Source of the DNA: Poteriospumella lacustris
Taxonomy: Eukaryota > Sar > Chrysophyceae > Chromulinales > Dinobryaceae
Length of the DNA stretch: 51,705 nt
Direction of reading: 5' to 3'
Assembly (NCBI GenBank): GCA_008000375.1
Contig: SMOI01000116.1
Span: 28,131 to 79,835, forward strand
In this document: piece by piece, positions 12,233 through 22,138 of the stretch
How positions within the stretch are numbered: the stretch's first letter is position 1
How the letters are laid out: the number at the start of each line of letters is the position of its first letter
The notes under the pieces: generated by a model
What the model was told of the DNA's origin: nothing
The model's database searches: none
Seen by the model: only the letters and a program-made list of their open reading frames with translations
Made by a program: the position numbers and the translations under genes

Positions 12233-12786
12233 ATTCAATTCATTGAATCCTCGCTGCCGTTTGACCGCTGTGCTTCTTTGAGCTGCGTGTACCCAATGGG
12301 AACCACCGAGTGTGATGGCAGATGTAGATGTAAGAAGCAGAGCAACTCGCTCCGGGACGGGACAATTCCAGTGGGCAACAAAAGGACGTCCTGATAGAGC
12401 ATAGACAACCGTCCTGTTGAATCGTAGACCAAACAAACAAACAAACTGACTATTTGAGGTAGACGACGGTTCTGTGAAGTGAATGCAAAGGAAGGGGTCC
12501 AAGCCTTTCCGATCCGTTAAGGTTACTGTTTGGGTCCGATGCTTTCGGTTTCCGATCACAGCGCAGAGAGAAACGTCGGCAGCAGTGTCATATCGCCGTT
12601 TGGCAGCCCTCTACCCAGAGCAAAACCTCAATGGCTGTAAATGCTTTACTTGGGATGCATGGTCGTATATTCTTATACTTGTGACGCTCACCCTCAAGCC
12701 CGCATGTCTTGGACAACCTACGTCTACACGGGGCGGCATCCTATTTGGCTACATTAGTCGACTTACAAGCACTACTACCACTACCA
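12233..12786. other. Convergent 3' intergenic region
   Basis: This is 3' flanking sequence between Prp16 and the BspA-like pseudogene. It holds a short CAAA-type repeat (about 12,430-12,446) and a CACTAC/CCACTA-type stretch (about 12,769-12,792). No gene is recognised. Confidence 0.5.
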
Positions 12787-13875
12787 CTACTGCCCTTGCC
12801 ACGCCTCTGGCAACGCCTGTTGAAACGATGTCGCTCCCTCCATCATTTTGTTCCTGTGTACGTCACGACGTACATCCCATGTGTCCAATGGCTGGTTGAA
12901 CGATGAAGCCATGAAAAACATGTAGTTCAGAGAAGTGACCTCCCTCACATCCCACGTGTCCAATGGCTGGTCGAACGATGAAGCCTTGAAAAACATGTAA
13001 CTCATAGTAGTGACCCCGCTCACATCCCACGCTGCTAACGGCTGGTTGAACGACGAGGCTTTGAAAAACATGTAACTCATAGCAGTGACCTGGCACACAT
13101 TCCACGTTGCTATCGGCTGGTTGAAGGACGTGGCGCCGTCGAACATGTAACGCATACTGGTCACATGGCTCACATCCCACGTGTCCAAAGGCTGATTGAA
13201 TGAACCGGCGCAATACAACATACCCATCATAGCTGTGACTCGACTGACGTCCCATGTGGACAACGGCTGATTGAACGACGACGCACGATAGAACATGAAA
13301 TTCATAGATGTGACCTAGCTCACATTCCAACTGCCCAGTGGCTGGTTAAACGCAAAGGCGTCAGAAAACATAAACTCAGTTTTGGTAACACGACCAACGT
13401 CCCACGAAGATAACGACTGGTCAAACGACGAGGCACCACGAAACATACTGTCCATCGTCGTCACTTGACGCACATCCCACGTGTCCAACGGCTGGTTGAA
13501 GCGTGTCGCATTGAAGAACATGCCTTCCATCGATGTGACGTTCCGCACGTCCCAACGGTCGATGCGATCGTTGAACTTGGGATCTTGAGACATATCCGTT
13601 ACCTGGTTCACTTCCCAATCGTTGATGTCCCCGTACTTTTGTATCGCGATCTTTCGGTCGCTGCACCACAAGTGCACCGCCTCTCGTATCGTATCGTTGT
13701 TAAATTTCACAAAGGCATACTCCTTGATCAGTTGTCGCACGCCAAACGGCAAGATGCGACCTCCACAACCTTCAGTCACCGCGCGATAGAGACACAACTC
13801 CACTACCGTAGAGATCGGACGGTGCGTACGACCTGTGTCATCAGCTCGTGCTTCAGGGGTCGTCATGGTGGACAT
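12787..13875 (-). pseudogene. BspA-like/DUF285 repeat protein with in-frame TAG
   Basis: The frame from the ATG at 13875 runs for about 363 codons and is interrupted once, at a TAG around 13,315. The code reads WNV-Ser-stop-VTSM where the intact paralogue next door reads WDVSQVTS with CAG, so a single CAG-to-TAG change explains it. The frame continues without shift on both sides. An N-terminal region (VELCLYRAVTE, LPFGVRQLIKEYAF) precedes about eleven 25-residue repeats of the type FNQPLxTWDVSxVTxM. Such repeats form leucine-rich-repeat-like solenoids and are common in algal, protist and bacterial surface or unknown proteins. It has two more repeats than the plus-strand paralogue. It may be a pseudogene, a true 186-residue short protein, or a readthrough case; I favour the pseudogene. 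Confidence 0.65.
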
Positions 13876-14215
13876 GGGTTGTCTGTGAATGGGATGATTT
13901 CGGGAAACTGCTACCGCTCACATGAATATCCAGTAATTCCTTCATCAATAAACAGTTGTGGGTTAGCGCGACGATTGATCGGGTCGCTTTGCTGGGAAAG
14001 TTGATCTCTGTTCCACGTACAGCTCAAGTCTGTTAAAGCCCAGCATCTGTTGCCAGTTACGACTGAAGAATGTCCAATTGCATACGGAACAAATGGCAGC
14101 AGTTCCTGCTGGCGACCTGATTGATCCTCTTCTGTCTATACTTGATAATAGCCAATGAAGTGAACTGGACACTCATGTGGACACTTCCCTCAGAGCATTC
14201 ATTGTCAGAGAACCT
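13876..14215. promoter_or_regulatory. Shared divergent promoter of the BspA-like pair
   Basis: These 340 bp separate the two opposing ATGs. No clear TATA box or repeated box was identified. An open minus-strand frame here has no recognisable features. Confidence 0.4.
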
Positions 14216-15151
14216 ATGTCCGCCATGCCGACCCCTCAAATACTCACTCGCAATCCGATCACTACGGTAGTCGACTTGTGTCTCTATCGCGTGGTCAGCG
14301 AACTTTGCAGAGGCTGCATCTTGCCGTTTGGCGTGAGGCAACTGATCAAGGACTATGCCTTTGTGAAATTCGACAACGAAACGCTACGAGAGGCGGTGAA
14401 GCTATGGGGCCGAAACCGAACGCTCGCGATACAACAGTACGGGGATATCAACGATTGGGACGTGAGCCAGGTAACGGATATGTCTCGACTCTTCCGCAAT
14501 TCCACATTCAACGATCGCATCGACCGTTGGGACGTGCGAAACGTCTCATCGATGGCGCAAATGTTTTGCTTTGCGACTGACTTCAACCAGCCGTTGGACA
14601 CGTGGGATGTGCGTCAAGTGTCGACGATGGGCTGCATGTTTCGTGGTGCCTCGTCGTTCAATCAGTCTCTATCCACGTGGGATGTGAGTCATGTTACCAA
14701 TATGTATATTATGTTTTCTGGCGCCTTTGCGTTTAACCAGCCACTGGGCAGTTGGGATGTGAGCCAGGTCACATCTACGAATTTCATGTTCTGCCGTGCA
14801 TCGTCGTTCAATCAGCCGTTGTCCACGTGGGACGTCAGTCGAGTAACAGATATGTCTGGTATGTTGTATGGTGCCGAGTCGTTCAATCAACCTTTGGACA
14901 CGTGGGATGTGAGCCATGTGACCAGTATGTGTTCCATGTTTTACCAAGCATTCTCGTTCAACCAGCCGTTGGCAGCGTGGGATGTGAGCCAGGTCACTGC
15001 TATGAACGACATGTTCAACAGAGCCTCATCGTTCAACCAACCATTGGACACGTGGGATGTACGTCGTGTCCGTTTCAGGGAGAGAATGTTTGAGGGAGCG
15101 ATATCGTTTCAACAGGCGTTGCCAGAGGCGTTGCAAAGTCCAGTTAGCTAG
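14216..15151 (+). CDS. BspA-like/DUF285 repeat protein
   Basis: This is the intact 311-residue paralogue of the minus-strand copy. The ATG at 14216 is preferred over the upstream GTG because the paralogue starts the same way (MSAMPTPQ here, MSTMTTPE there). Residues 1-60 form a helical-looking head (VVDLCLYRVVSELC, LPFGVRQLIKDYAFVKF). A junction motif follows (AIQQYGDINDWDVSQVTDMS) and then nine WDV-containing 25-residue repeats such as FNQPLDTWDVRQVSTM. No signal peptide or membrane anchor is visible, so it is probably intracellular. This repeat family occurs widely in unicellular algae and protists and its function is generally unknown. Confidence 0.85.
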   Translation: MSAMPTPQILTRNPITTVVDLCLYRVVSELCRGCILPFGVRQLIKDYAFVKFDNETLREAVKLWGRNRTLAIQQYGDINDWDVSQVTDMSRLFRNSTFNDRIDRWDVRNVSSMAQMFCFATDFNQPLDTWDVRQVSTMGCMFRGASSFNQSLSTWDVSHVTNMYIMFSGAFAFNQPLGSWDVSQVTSTNFMFCRASSFNQPLSTWDVSRVTDMSGMLYGAESFNQPLDTWDVSHVTSMCSMFYQAFSFNQPLAAWDVSQVTAMNDMFNRASSFNQPLDTWDVRRVRFRERMFEGAISFQQALPEALQSPVS

Positions 15152-15363
15152 ATAGGATTCCGTCAATAGGAACGTAGGTGTATCTCAGGCTTGAAGGGTG
15201 AGGCATTTACCCCCTCAGAACAACATAGATAGCTCAGTAACGGAAAGAGACGTATATTTCTCAGGCTTCGTCAAGGTGATCTACAGTGACGACTGTCACG
15301 TTGCTTGTTTGGCAATCAGTAGCTGTGGTCGGAAGCGCGGTAGTTTGTTTTTCCATTCTCGCC

Positions 15364-15510
15364 ATGCAGATCATCTTCACGACGCTCTATTCGATTGTGC
15401 TCGGTGTCTCTCGCTGTGTGGAGAGCATGGATCCGTGGATGAAGCGAGCGTTGTTCTCTCCGGTCGGTTGGGAGGAAGGCGATCTTGATCCGAAGGACTA
15501 CGACAATTAA
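15364..15510 (+). CDS. Possible small single-pass membrane protein (weak)
   Basis: An open frame from at least 15,287 to the stop at 15,510 encodes a hydrophobic stretch followed by a charged tail (SMDPWMKRALFSPVGWEEGD, then LDPKDYDN). The composition looks protein-like. No ATG exists upstream between the BspA-like stop and 15,364, so the first usable start is 15364 (48 residues) unless an upstream exon joins at the AG ending at 15,286. No family is recognised. The tail pattern and clean stop are the only support, and it may be a chance ORF. Confidence 0.3.
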   Translation: MQIIFTTLYSIVLGVSRCVESMDPWMKRALFSPVGWEEGDLDPKDYDN

Positions 15511-16062
15511 GCATAGCTTGTGGTGGAAGTGCCAAGGGTTGGAAGAGGACGCCAACAGGCACCCCCTCGACATCCGTCTCGCGTGTTCTGTGAGTACCGG
15601 AACTTGTACAGAGGGGTCTTGCTTGGTAAAGTTTTTGGTTGCTGTTGTTGTTCATCCCCATCGATTACAGACATTGTTGAGGGGTCAGTAGTCGGGATTA
15701 TAGAAGCTTACAACTGATTTCGTATCATGGCAGGGAGGAAGCGAAGAGCGGGGAGGGTGGAGAAGGGAGAAAGGTGACTCGTCGTTGTCGTTGTCGTCGT
15801 CGGTTTCAGTTTAGTGGAGGAGAGAGAGGGTTCGTCGTTGTGCGATTTTTCCCAGCCAGAGCAGTGACAAGCAGGATTCAAGGCGGGCCCAAGATATTCG
15901 AGAAAGATGTATCATGGATCACGAGGAATCGAGAATGAAAGTGACGAAACGATGATTTGGAATCCTCGCTCTCACAAGTGAATATAACAAGACTTCAGAA
16001 TATTTGTGATTCGAAGTAAAACAATCACTACTACCACCCGTATTCGTTTTGAACCTGTTATC
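15511..16062. other. Intergenic region and 5' flank of the discoidin-like gene
   Basis: Purine-rich runs near 15,735-15,770 and 15,818-15,832 and a GTC/GTTGTC-type run near 15,780-15,805 are visible. No gene or RNA is recognised. The open frame upstream of 16,063 begins with GTG and is treated as 5' UTR. Confidence 0.45.
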
Positions 16063-18351
16063 ATGCCAACGTCCACGACTTACAATCGGCACAAGGAACG
16101 TCGTGAAAAGAAGTCTTCCAAAGGGGGATTTTGTGATGAGGAAGATGAGCTCGCAGACGCTTTTGATGACTTTCATTTTGCTAAGGAAGATTTGGAAGCC
16201 CACGATGGCCACACTATTCGTAGGACGATGAACTACGACAAAGCGCTGACCAATCCAGTCTTGTCTCGACGTGGTGGATTTTCAGCACTGGATAGTGCCA
16301 CGTACGGCTTGCTTCCTGTGACCGAGGTTGATTTCTTCTTTGATCGTGGGTACGTAGAAGCGAACAACTCGCATTCTAGAGTGCGTCCTATTCGCGATGC
16401 GTTACAAACATCGGAAATCGTCGCAACGTTGGAACGTTTAGCGGTTCAGAAGAACACGGAGTTTAACAAGAATGGGGTTTATGAGACAATGTTTGATATC
16501 CCCGTGTGTGGTCACTATCTGCCGATCACGTTGAATCAGCTGCAAGAGGCCAATGGCAGCGACGCTCGAATCTTCGCTGGGGAACAACGTTGCATTACCA
16601 ATGAAACCAAACGTTCTCGTAGCAAATTTGGCAGCAACAAACGGGTTGAAGAATGGCGTCTTCATGGAGGTGCATCCACCAAAGAAAAATCCAATTCCGC
16701 CAATACCGAAGGGATGCTGGACAAGACCCGATGGTTGTATTACCAAGGCAAATACTGGGATCCATCCATGTTGTATGTCTTCAAACCGACCATTGACGAT
16801 CATTGTGAAACGCAAACTCGCAGTGTGGGTACCTTGCAAAAGTTATGCCCCTTGCAAGAGACGAAGGCCTTTCATGCACGCATTCAATTGGGTCCCGTGT
16901 CTGTTGACTCGGACACGAAACCATCGACGAAGAAACTTACTGCGGCCATGGTTCGTAAACAATTTGAACAATTGCAAAAGGAGGCCGACGATACGGGCTC
17001 TGAACGCTTAAATCGTTTGATGGTGAAGGCGTACACGGACAAGTCTGCACCGCGTGGTGAGTATGCACGTTTCTTTGCCAACGGCAACAATAAGACTGGA
17101 GGCGGAAATCGTCGTCATTCGCAAAACAGCCATTTGGAAATCGATTTGGGCGAAGTCTGTGACTTGACACACATTGGTTTCTTGGGGGGATACCCGCATC
17201 ATGCGGATATTACGACATTCCCACCGACCGTACAGAAATTGCAACACGATTACGGTGTCAAGGGACAACGATGGCTACAACGAGGTATGGCCACGAAAGG
17301 ACGTGGACGTCGTCGTGGACGTGGACGTCAAAAGAAAGTGTACATCGTCCGGGAGAATGCCATTGGTTATGTGACTCGTTTTGCGGTGCAATACCGTGAC
17401 CAACACACCCACAAATGGCGTACGTTGCCCCATGAGTTACCGGGCAACAGTGATATCGTCCATGAGGAACGCCACAAGGTTTCCTTCCAAACGAATTGCA
17501 TTCGTGTCATTCCCAGGGACTATCACAACAACCGCGATTTCTTCGTCTTGTTGTATGGCCAAACGGCTCAAGCGAAGGTGACACAAGCCTGGGAAGAACG
17601 CTGTGAACGTAAAGTCTGCAAACGTGCACGTGATCGTTATGGGGCCGTGGGTCCACATCGTACCATACCCGATGATGAGGAGATTGTGTATGATTCGGAC
17701 TACATGGAGCGTTTGGAACAGCAGAAGGCAGAGGAGGCTGCTTTGCGTCAGGAGGACGAAGACAGTGTCGATGACGAAGAATGGGACGATTGGATGGACC
17801 ACGGTGATCAGGCGACGACAAGAGAAACGCGTCCAGCAGCAACAGCAGCCCGTCATACGCACACCATGAAGAAGCCCTTGAATATGTCTGATGCGTACGA
17901 TGCCGTGGTGCATCGTCAAGCGGAAGATTCCAACGAAGCGCATCGTCAACAAGAATTACAGAAGGCGTCGCGTTGGGTTCATCAAGCAACGCACACGAAG
18001 TATCAACGTCGGGTGATCACAAACGCGTTGTTGGGCAAGAAAGTCGAAACGATCACGTACACGTTAAGCTACCATGCCCATGACGCGTATGATGCCGACC
18101 AGATTCTAGATCAATCGGATGCCTCCTGGTCGGATACCTTGTCCAACGATGATCACATCGATGCAGCAGCCTCTGGAACGAGCAAGAAGCGTCAGCATTG
18201 GGCAAAACGTTATGGTGGTCGTCCATGCGGACAATACATGCGTTTGCCAGAGGGTCGTGGATGTGGCTTTTACAACGACTACTACTACAACCATGGCCCA
18301 TCCATGCGTGAGAAGCAGCGCGAAATGCGTCAGTGCCTGACGGATGTGTAA
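16063..18351 (+). CDS. Protein with a discoidin/F5-8 type C-like domain, function unknown
   Basis: The chosen ATG at 16063 gives 762 residues in one exon. The N-terminal third is charged with no recognised domain. About residues 359-501 read like a galactose-binding/discoidin fold: LEIDLGEVCDLTHIGFLGG, then YVTRFAVQYRDQHTHKWRTL, then FQTNCIRVIPRDYHNNRDF, then VLLYG. A basic RGR insert (GRGRRRGRGRQKK) sits inside this domain at about 410-425. An acidic segment (DEDSVDDEEWDDWMD) and a basic C-terminal part end the protein. No signal peptide is seen, so it is likely intracellular, unlike the many secreted F5/8 C proteins. The fold call comes from pattern only. Intracellular discoidin-fold domains occur in eukaryotic complexes, but no specific role is claimed. 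Confidence 0.75.
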   Translation: MPTSTTYNRHKERREKKSSKGGFCDEEDELADAFDDFHFAKEDLEAHDGHTIRRTMNYDKALTNPVLSRRGGFSALDSATYGLLPVTEVDFFFDRGYVEANNSHSRVRPIRDALQTSEIVATLERLAVQKNTEFNKNGVYETMFDIPVCGHYLPITLNQLQEANGSDARIFAGEQRCITNETKRSRSKFGSNKRVEEWRLHGGASTKEKSNSANTEGMLDKTRWLYYQGKYWDPSMLYVFKPTIDDHCETQTRSVGTLQKLCPLQETKAFHARIQLGPVSVDSDTKPSTKKLTAAMVRKQFEQLQKEADDTGSERLNRLMVKAYTDKSAPRGEYARFFANGNNKTGGGNRRHSQNSHLEIDLGEVCDLTHIGFLGGYPHHADITTFPPTVQKLQHDYGVKGQRWLQRGMATKGRGRRRGRGRQKKVYIVRENAIGYVTRFAVQYRDQHTHKWRTLPHELPGNSDIVHEERHKVSFQTNCIRVIPRDYHNNRDFFVLLYGQTAQAKVTQAWEERCERKVCKRARDRYGAVGPHRTIPDDEEIVYDSDYMERLEQQKAEEAALRQEDEDSVDDEEWDDWMDHGDQATTRETRPAATAARHTHTMKKPLNMSDAYDAVVHRQAEDSNEAHRQQELQKASRWVHQATHTKYQRRVITNALLGKKVETITYTLSYHAHDAYDADQILDQSDASWSDTLSNDDHIDAAASGTSKKRQHWAKRYGGRPCGQYMRLPEGRGCGFYNDYYYNHGPSMREKQREMRQCLTDV

Positions 18352-18992
18352 GTATCTGTGTGCCAGTGGTATAAAGAAATGTCAGTAGTGTACGTAGCCT
18401 GGGGCCTTTTTGATCAGTAGGTGCTGTAGACGTCGTTGAACGTTCTTACACGTGTGTAGATTGTGACTAAACAACCCAAAAATCAATCGTGAAGTGTTTT
18501 GTTTGCATCATGAGCCCTGTCCTGTAAACTGGAGAGGGGTGACGAGATGAAGACGAAAAGATCGTTGGGGAGACGTCGGCGTCTGCAGCCGAAGCGATGA
18601 TTTGCTTTCCAAAGATTTGGAGGTATCTTCCAGCGAAGAGGTATCGTTGGCAGAACGTACACCAGGATAACTTGATCCAGCATTGTCGCCTTGAACTATG
18701 GATCAGAAACAGAGTCTTCGCGCAAAATATTGATACTCACTTGCAACGACTCAACAGATTGTACGGGAGCGGATTTTTCAACGTTCAACCCCTCATGGCC
18801 CAGTAGGAACAGTGTCGGAAAACGGTTGGACATGGACATCCTGCTGTGTCAACCAACGACAAATCCACCTCGCGACAAATGACCCGTTCAAATTTCTCGA
18901 CGGTTGACGGTGGTGGGTCCACACGAACATTGGGAGATTAGCCTATTGGAGATCACCACAAAACTAATCACTCACAAAGCAAAGGGTCTAAA
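18352..18992. other. Intergenic region, no gene recognised
   Basis: This 640-bp stretch lies between two plus-strand genes. All open frames are short and compositionally unremarkable. The sequence CTAAA directly before the ATG at 18993 is the only start-context feature noted. Confidence 0.5.
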
Positions 18993-20387
18993 ATGGATGA
19001 ATCTTACGTTCAACGTGAAGAATTGAAGGAAGATGTTGAGGTGGGCTCTGCAGTGGCAAACCCCATGAACTCGTCGACTTGTGTTCACCAAGACGACCAC
19101 GCCAACGAACGGCCATCAACTCAAGAGCTCAATGAAGATGGAGATGAGATGGTCTTCATGGATCGTATCATTAGATATTTTGATTCCACTTACGGCAAAA
19201 CCCCGATTCGCTCGTTGACCTATGCGCAGCGGACGATGTTTTCGACGATCAAAGCGTCGTCGGGTGTCATGATCGTGGCGTATTTTTCAATTTTTATTGG
19301 TGTTGTATGCGGGACGATATTGGAGCTGTTTCTTGTGGAAGCGTCGCGAACCAACAAGACCCGCCAGTTGCTTCGTTCCGAGGCCAATGTTTGGATCGCC
19401 TTTGCTGCACTAACTGGTGGCGTAGGTCTCTTGATGTTTTTCTACATTTGGATACACATCTCTGCCTATTTCGCATCAGACCCGGAGGGTCGAAGACTCC
19501 GCCATTTCGGGTGTCCACATCGCGAAGGCAAACGCAGTGTGCGTCTTGTGTCCACTGATGACCCCTTCGTCCTCGAACGCGCGGATTCTCACTCGATGCT
19601 GAAGGAGATGGATTTGCCGTTGTCCGTCGAGCAATACGAACGCATATTATGGGAGTACTTGCATTTCTTTGACGCGTTTTCATTGACGCGCGCGGAGGAA
19701 ATGAAAGGTATTTTCCTGCGGTCTGCGGTGTGGTTCAAGAAGCCGCTGCAGTTTGGCTGCGTGATCCTTGTGCAGCTCTTGCTCTGCGTCTTCATTGGGT
19801 TGTTCACTTGGGGTCATGGTAGTACTGGTGCGGGGCTCGTTTGCGCCTTGTATATCGTGTATCTCGTGGTGGGCGGTGCGAACAAGACGATCCAGTACTT
19901 GAAGTGTATCTGGGCCATTCTTCGGCGCCATTACGTCGTTACACAAGCCTTCGATGGCACCTTTCTCGAGCCCTCCGTCAAGCAGTATGTTTCAAACGAT
20001 TATGACGTTCTGGCGCTTCCACTGGGCTTTCAGGCCTTTGTCATCGCTCAAGCGTATTCCGTCGCTGGAGAATCGCCTGTGCTCAACGTTGAACACCTTA
20101 TGAACTGTATCGTCACTATGTTGGTCCGTGTGACGTCGGTGTGCGTCGCATTGTTGGCTCCGGATGCAGCAACGGCTGCGGGGACACTCGTGACCTTCGA
20201 TTTCATCGCACAGTTTGACGACGCCTTCGTCGCTATGGAAGAGAAATACTTGAAAACAGAGGACTTCGAACGTATTCGTCCCCGTCCGCTCTTCTGGGAA
20301 GACTACAGTTGTGTGTTGGCTGAGGCGATCTTCATGATCGCGGCGGGCACCGCTGTTTGCAACTGCATCACCGGTCTGGTGTTCTAA
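18993..20387 (+). CDS. Multi-pass membrane protein, family not recognised
   Basis: This single-exon gene encodes 464 residues. An acidic, soluble N-terminal tail of about 85 residues is followed by hydrophobic segments at about 91-115, 132-158, 253-273, 278-296, 341-357, 371-390 and 438-462. Between the second and third lies a hydrophilic loop of about 90 residues (DPEGRRLRHFGCPHREGKR). No signal peptide, channel signature or transporter motif is recognised. Six or seven transmembrane helices are plausible, with the second and third pairs less certain. It is a real gene by length, ATG context, codon use and regular membrane topology, but no function is suggested. Confidence 0.8.
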   Translation: MDESYVQREELKEDVEVGSAVANPMNSSTCVHQDDHANERPSTQELNEDGDEMVFMDRIIRYFDSTYGKTPIRSLTYAQRTMFSTIKASSGVMIVAYFSIFIGVVCGTILELFLVEASRTNKTRQLLRSEANVWIAFAALTGGVGLLMFFYIWIHISAYFASDPEGRRLRHFGCPHREGKRSVRLVSTDDPFVLERADSHSMLKEMDLPLSVEQYERILWEYLHFFDAFSLTRAEEMKGIFLRSAVWFKKPLQFGCVILVQLLLCVFIGLFTWGHGSTGAGLVCALYIVYLVVGGANKTIQYLKCIWAILRRHYVVTQAFDGTFLEPSVKQYVSNDYDVLALPLGFQAFVIAQAYSVAGESPVLNVEHLMNCIVTMLVRVTSVCVALLAPDAATAAGTLVTFDFIAQFDDAFVAMEEKYLKTEDFERIRPRPLFWEDYSCVLAEAIFMIAAGTAVCNCITGLVF

Positions 20388-20610
20388 GTTGCGTTGTGCT
20401 TTCCAAGACCGCGACTGTCCATCGTCAGTCCCTGTTCGATATCCGTTAGTATGAATACCCAGGTTTATCACTATTAGTAAAGTGGCCACGTTCCACGTCG
20501 GTCAGTGTGGGAGAATCAGTGCGCCATTGTTGAGCGGGGGCTAGTTGACCATCCAGCTTGCCAGCAACACAAGCGCTGCCGCCGCTGTTCGAGTGACTGT
20601 CGTGTCACGT

Positions 20611-21378
20611 ATCGTTAGTAAGAATGCTTCTGTTAGTAATCGGTGGACCACTCATCATTCGAATGGCCATGCAGGTCCTGTTCGACTGTTGGTATGAAAC
20701 CACTGGGTCGTGTGACGACCAGTTGATTCGATCAGACCAGACCATATTTCACCGTCGAAACGCTGAGGGTTGTTGTGTCTGTGGTTCGTTTATGCATCGT
20801 TAGTAAGAATGCTTCTGTTAGTAATCGGTGGGGCCACAAATCGTTCGAATGGACCACCTCGGGGCCATGCAGGCCTTGCCCAACTGTTAGTATGCAACCA
20901 CTTGGTCGTGTGATGACCAGTTGATTCGATCAAACTATCCCATTTTTCACCGTCGAGACGCTGAGGTTTGTTGTGTCTGTCGTTCATTTATGTATCGTTA
21001 GCAAGAATGCTTCTGTTAGTAATCGGTGGGGCCACAAATCGTTCGAATGGACCACCTCGGGGCCATGCAGGTCCGGTTCAACTGTTAGTATGCAACCACT
21101 TGGTCGTGCGACCAGTTGATTCGATCAGACTGGACCATTTGTACCACGTCGATGTGCTGAGGATTGTTGTGTATGTCGTTCATTTATGCATCGTTAGTAA
21201 GAATGCTTCTGTTAGTAATCGGTGGGGCCGCAAATCGTTCAAATGGACTGCCTCAACAGGCCCATGCAGGCCTTGTCCAACTGGTGGTATGAAACCACTT
21301 GGTCGTGCGACCAGTAGACTAGACCATTTTTACCACGTCGATGTGCTGAGGATTGTTGTGTCTGTGGTTCGTTTATGT
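20611..21378. repeat. Four tandem copies of a ~185-198 bp repeat
   Basis: Units begin with ATCGTTAGTA/ATCGTTAGCA at 20611, 20796, 20994 and 21190, giving spacings of 185, 198 and 196 bp, and the last ends near 21,378. Each has the same order: GAATGCTTCTGTTAGTAATC, then a CGTTC(G/A)AATGGA-type segment, CCATGCAGG, ACCACT(T/G)GGTCGTG, a GATTCGATCAGAC-type segment lost from the last copy, then GCTGAGG, TTGTTGTGT and (C/G)GTTC(A/G)TTTATG. GTTAGTA is itself repeated within units. No protein or RNA gene is recognised. Confidence 0.85.
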
Positions 21379-21722
21379 ACCTGCTGGAGAGAGTAGGCCG
21401 TAAAATGACCTGTACTGTACTGTACTGCTGTACCTCGTGTGTAACAATCCACATTAACATAAGCGTTTCGGTTTTGTGTCACTGTGTTTTGCGTTCGTAT
21501 CTTGGCCACAGCAAAGAGATGAAACACGTACTACGGCTGTAGTGGGCGGGGACCAGTCACTCCCTCTCCGACCCTATTATCTGTGGCGACTCTTCAAAAG
21601 ATCGACGTTTCATGTGCGAGAAAAATCTCGGGAAAAGGGCCGTTTCAAAAGCTTAGCTGCAACCTTATTTAAGGTCTGAGAGGGGTGACTAACCGCACAA
21701 GCTGCCCAAACAGCGCATCGGC

Positions 21723-21766
21723 AATGATCGATGAGTGCATTACAAATGATCGATGAGTGCATTACA
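21723..21766. repeat. 22-bp direct repeat, two copies
   Basis: Two exact adjacent copies of a unit starting AATGATCGATGAGTGC lie at 21723-21744 and 21745-21766. Confidence 0.85.
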
Positions 21767-22138
21767 AACAAACAACAAAAAAACAAATAACAAATGAATA
21801 GAGACAATTTGGCTGTTCTGCGTCTCATCTTGGGGCTACGCGAATCTACAACAACGACGGGTTCATCATTCTATTCTGAGGCAACACCGAAGCCATAACT
21901 ACATAACAAATATATGGAGGAGGAGGGGGGCAAGTTCTGTTCTGATCATAACAGAATGGCAACATGGGCAAACTATAAAATGGGGAAATCATTATGGAAC
22001 AACAGATCAAGACAGCAACGTCCAAAATCAACAGGCAAAAACACAATAGAAGATGAATCCGTGAGCGAGAAGCACAAAAGCAAAAGGACAAGGTGTCGAC
22101 AAGGACGAAGGGCTGTTGATTGAAGACGGCGGTGCACA

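Larger units (their letters stand above)
20388..22138. other. Gene-free block with tandem repeats
   Basis: A 1.75-kb non-coding stretch between the membrane protein and the 3' end of the Asp-box gene. It holds the ~190-bp tandem array (separate entry), degenerate GTTAGTA-containing sequence just before it (about 20,440-20,600), CTGTA pentamer repeats near 21,410-21,430, a 22-bp direct repeat, and an A/C-rich run near 21,763-21,795. Open frames inside the array are repeat artefacts. Confidence 0.6.

Noticed and set aside
12863-13330. Second long minus-strand frame over the BspA-like pseudogene
   Set aside because: It is a shadow in another frame, kept open by the 75-bp repeat periodicity.
14451-15070. 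Regular 75-bp repeats that might be mistaken for a CRISPR-like array
   Set aside because: They are in-frame protein repeats (WDVSxVTxM), not identical repeats with unique spacers, and the genome is eukaryotic.
20840-20870. CGTTCGAATGGACC resembling a tRNA T-arm
   Set aside because: No matching acceptor, D-arm or anticodon arm can be drawn around it, and it recurs in every tandem unit.
20968-21396. 142-codon plus-strand frame in the tandem-repeat block
   Set aside because: Its translation simply repeats with the ~190-bp units and has no coding-like composition.
21697-21715. ACAAGCTGCCCAAACAG shared with the Asp-box gene near 23,352
   Set aside because: Only 17 bp match, in the signal-peptide region; too short to call a gene remnant.
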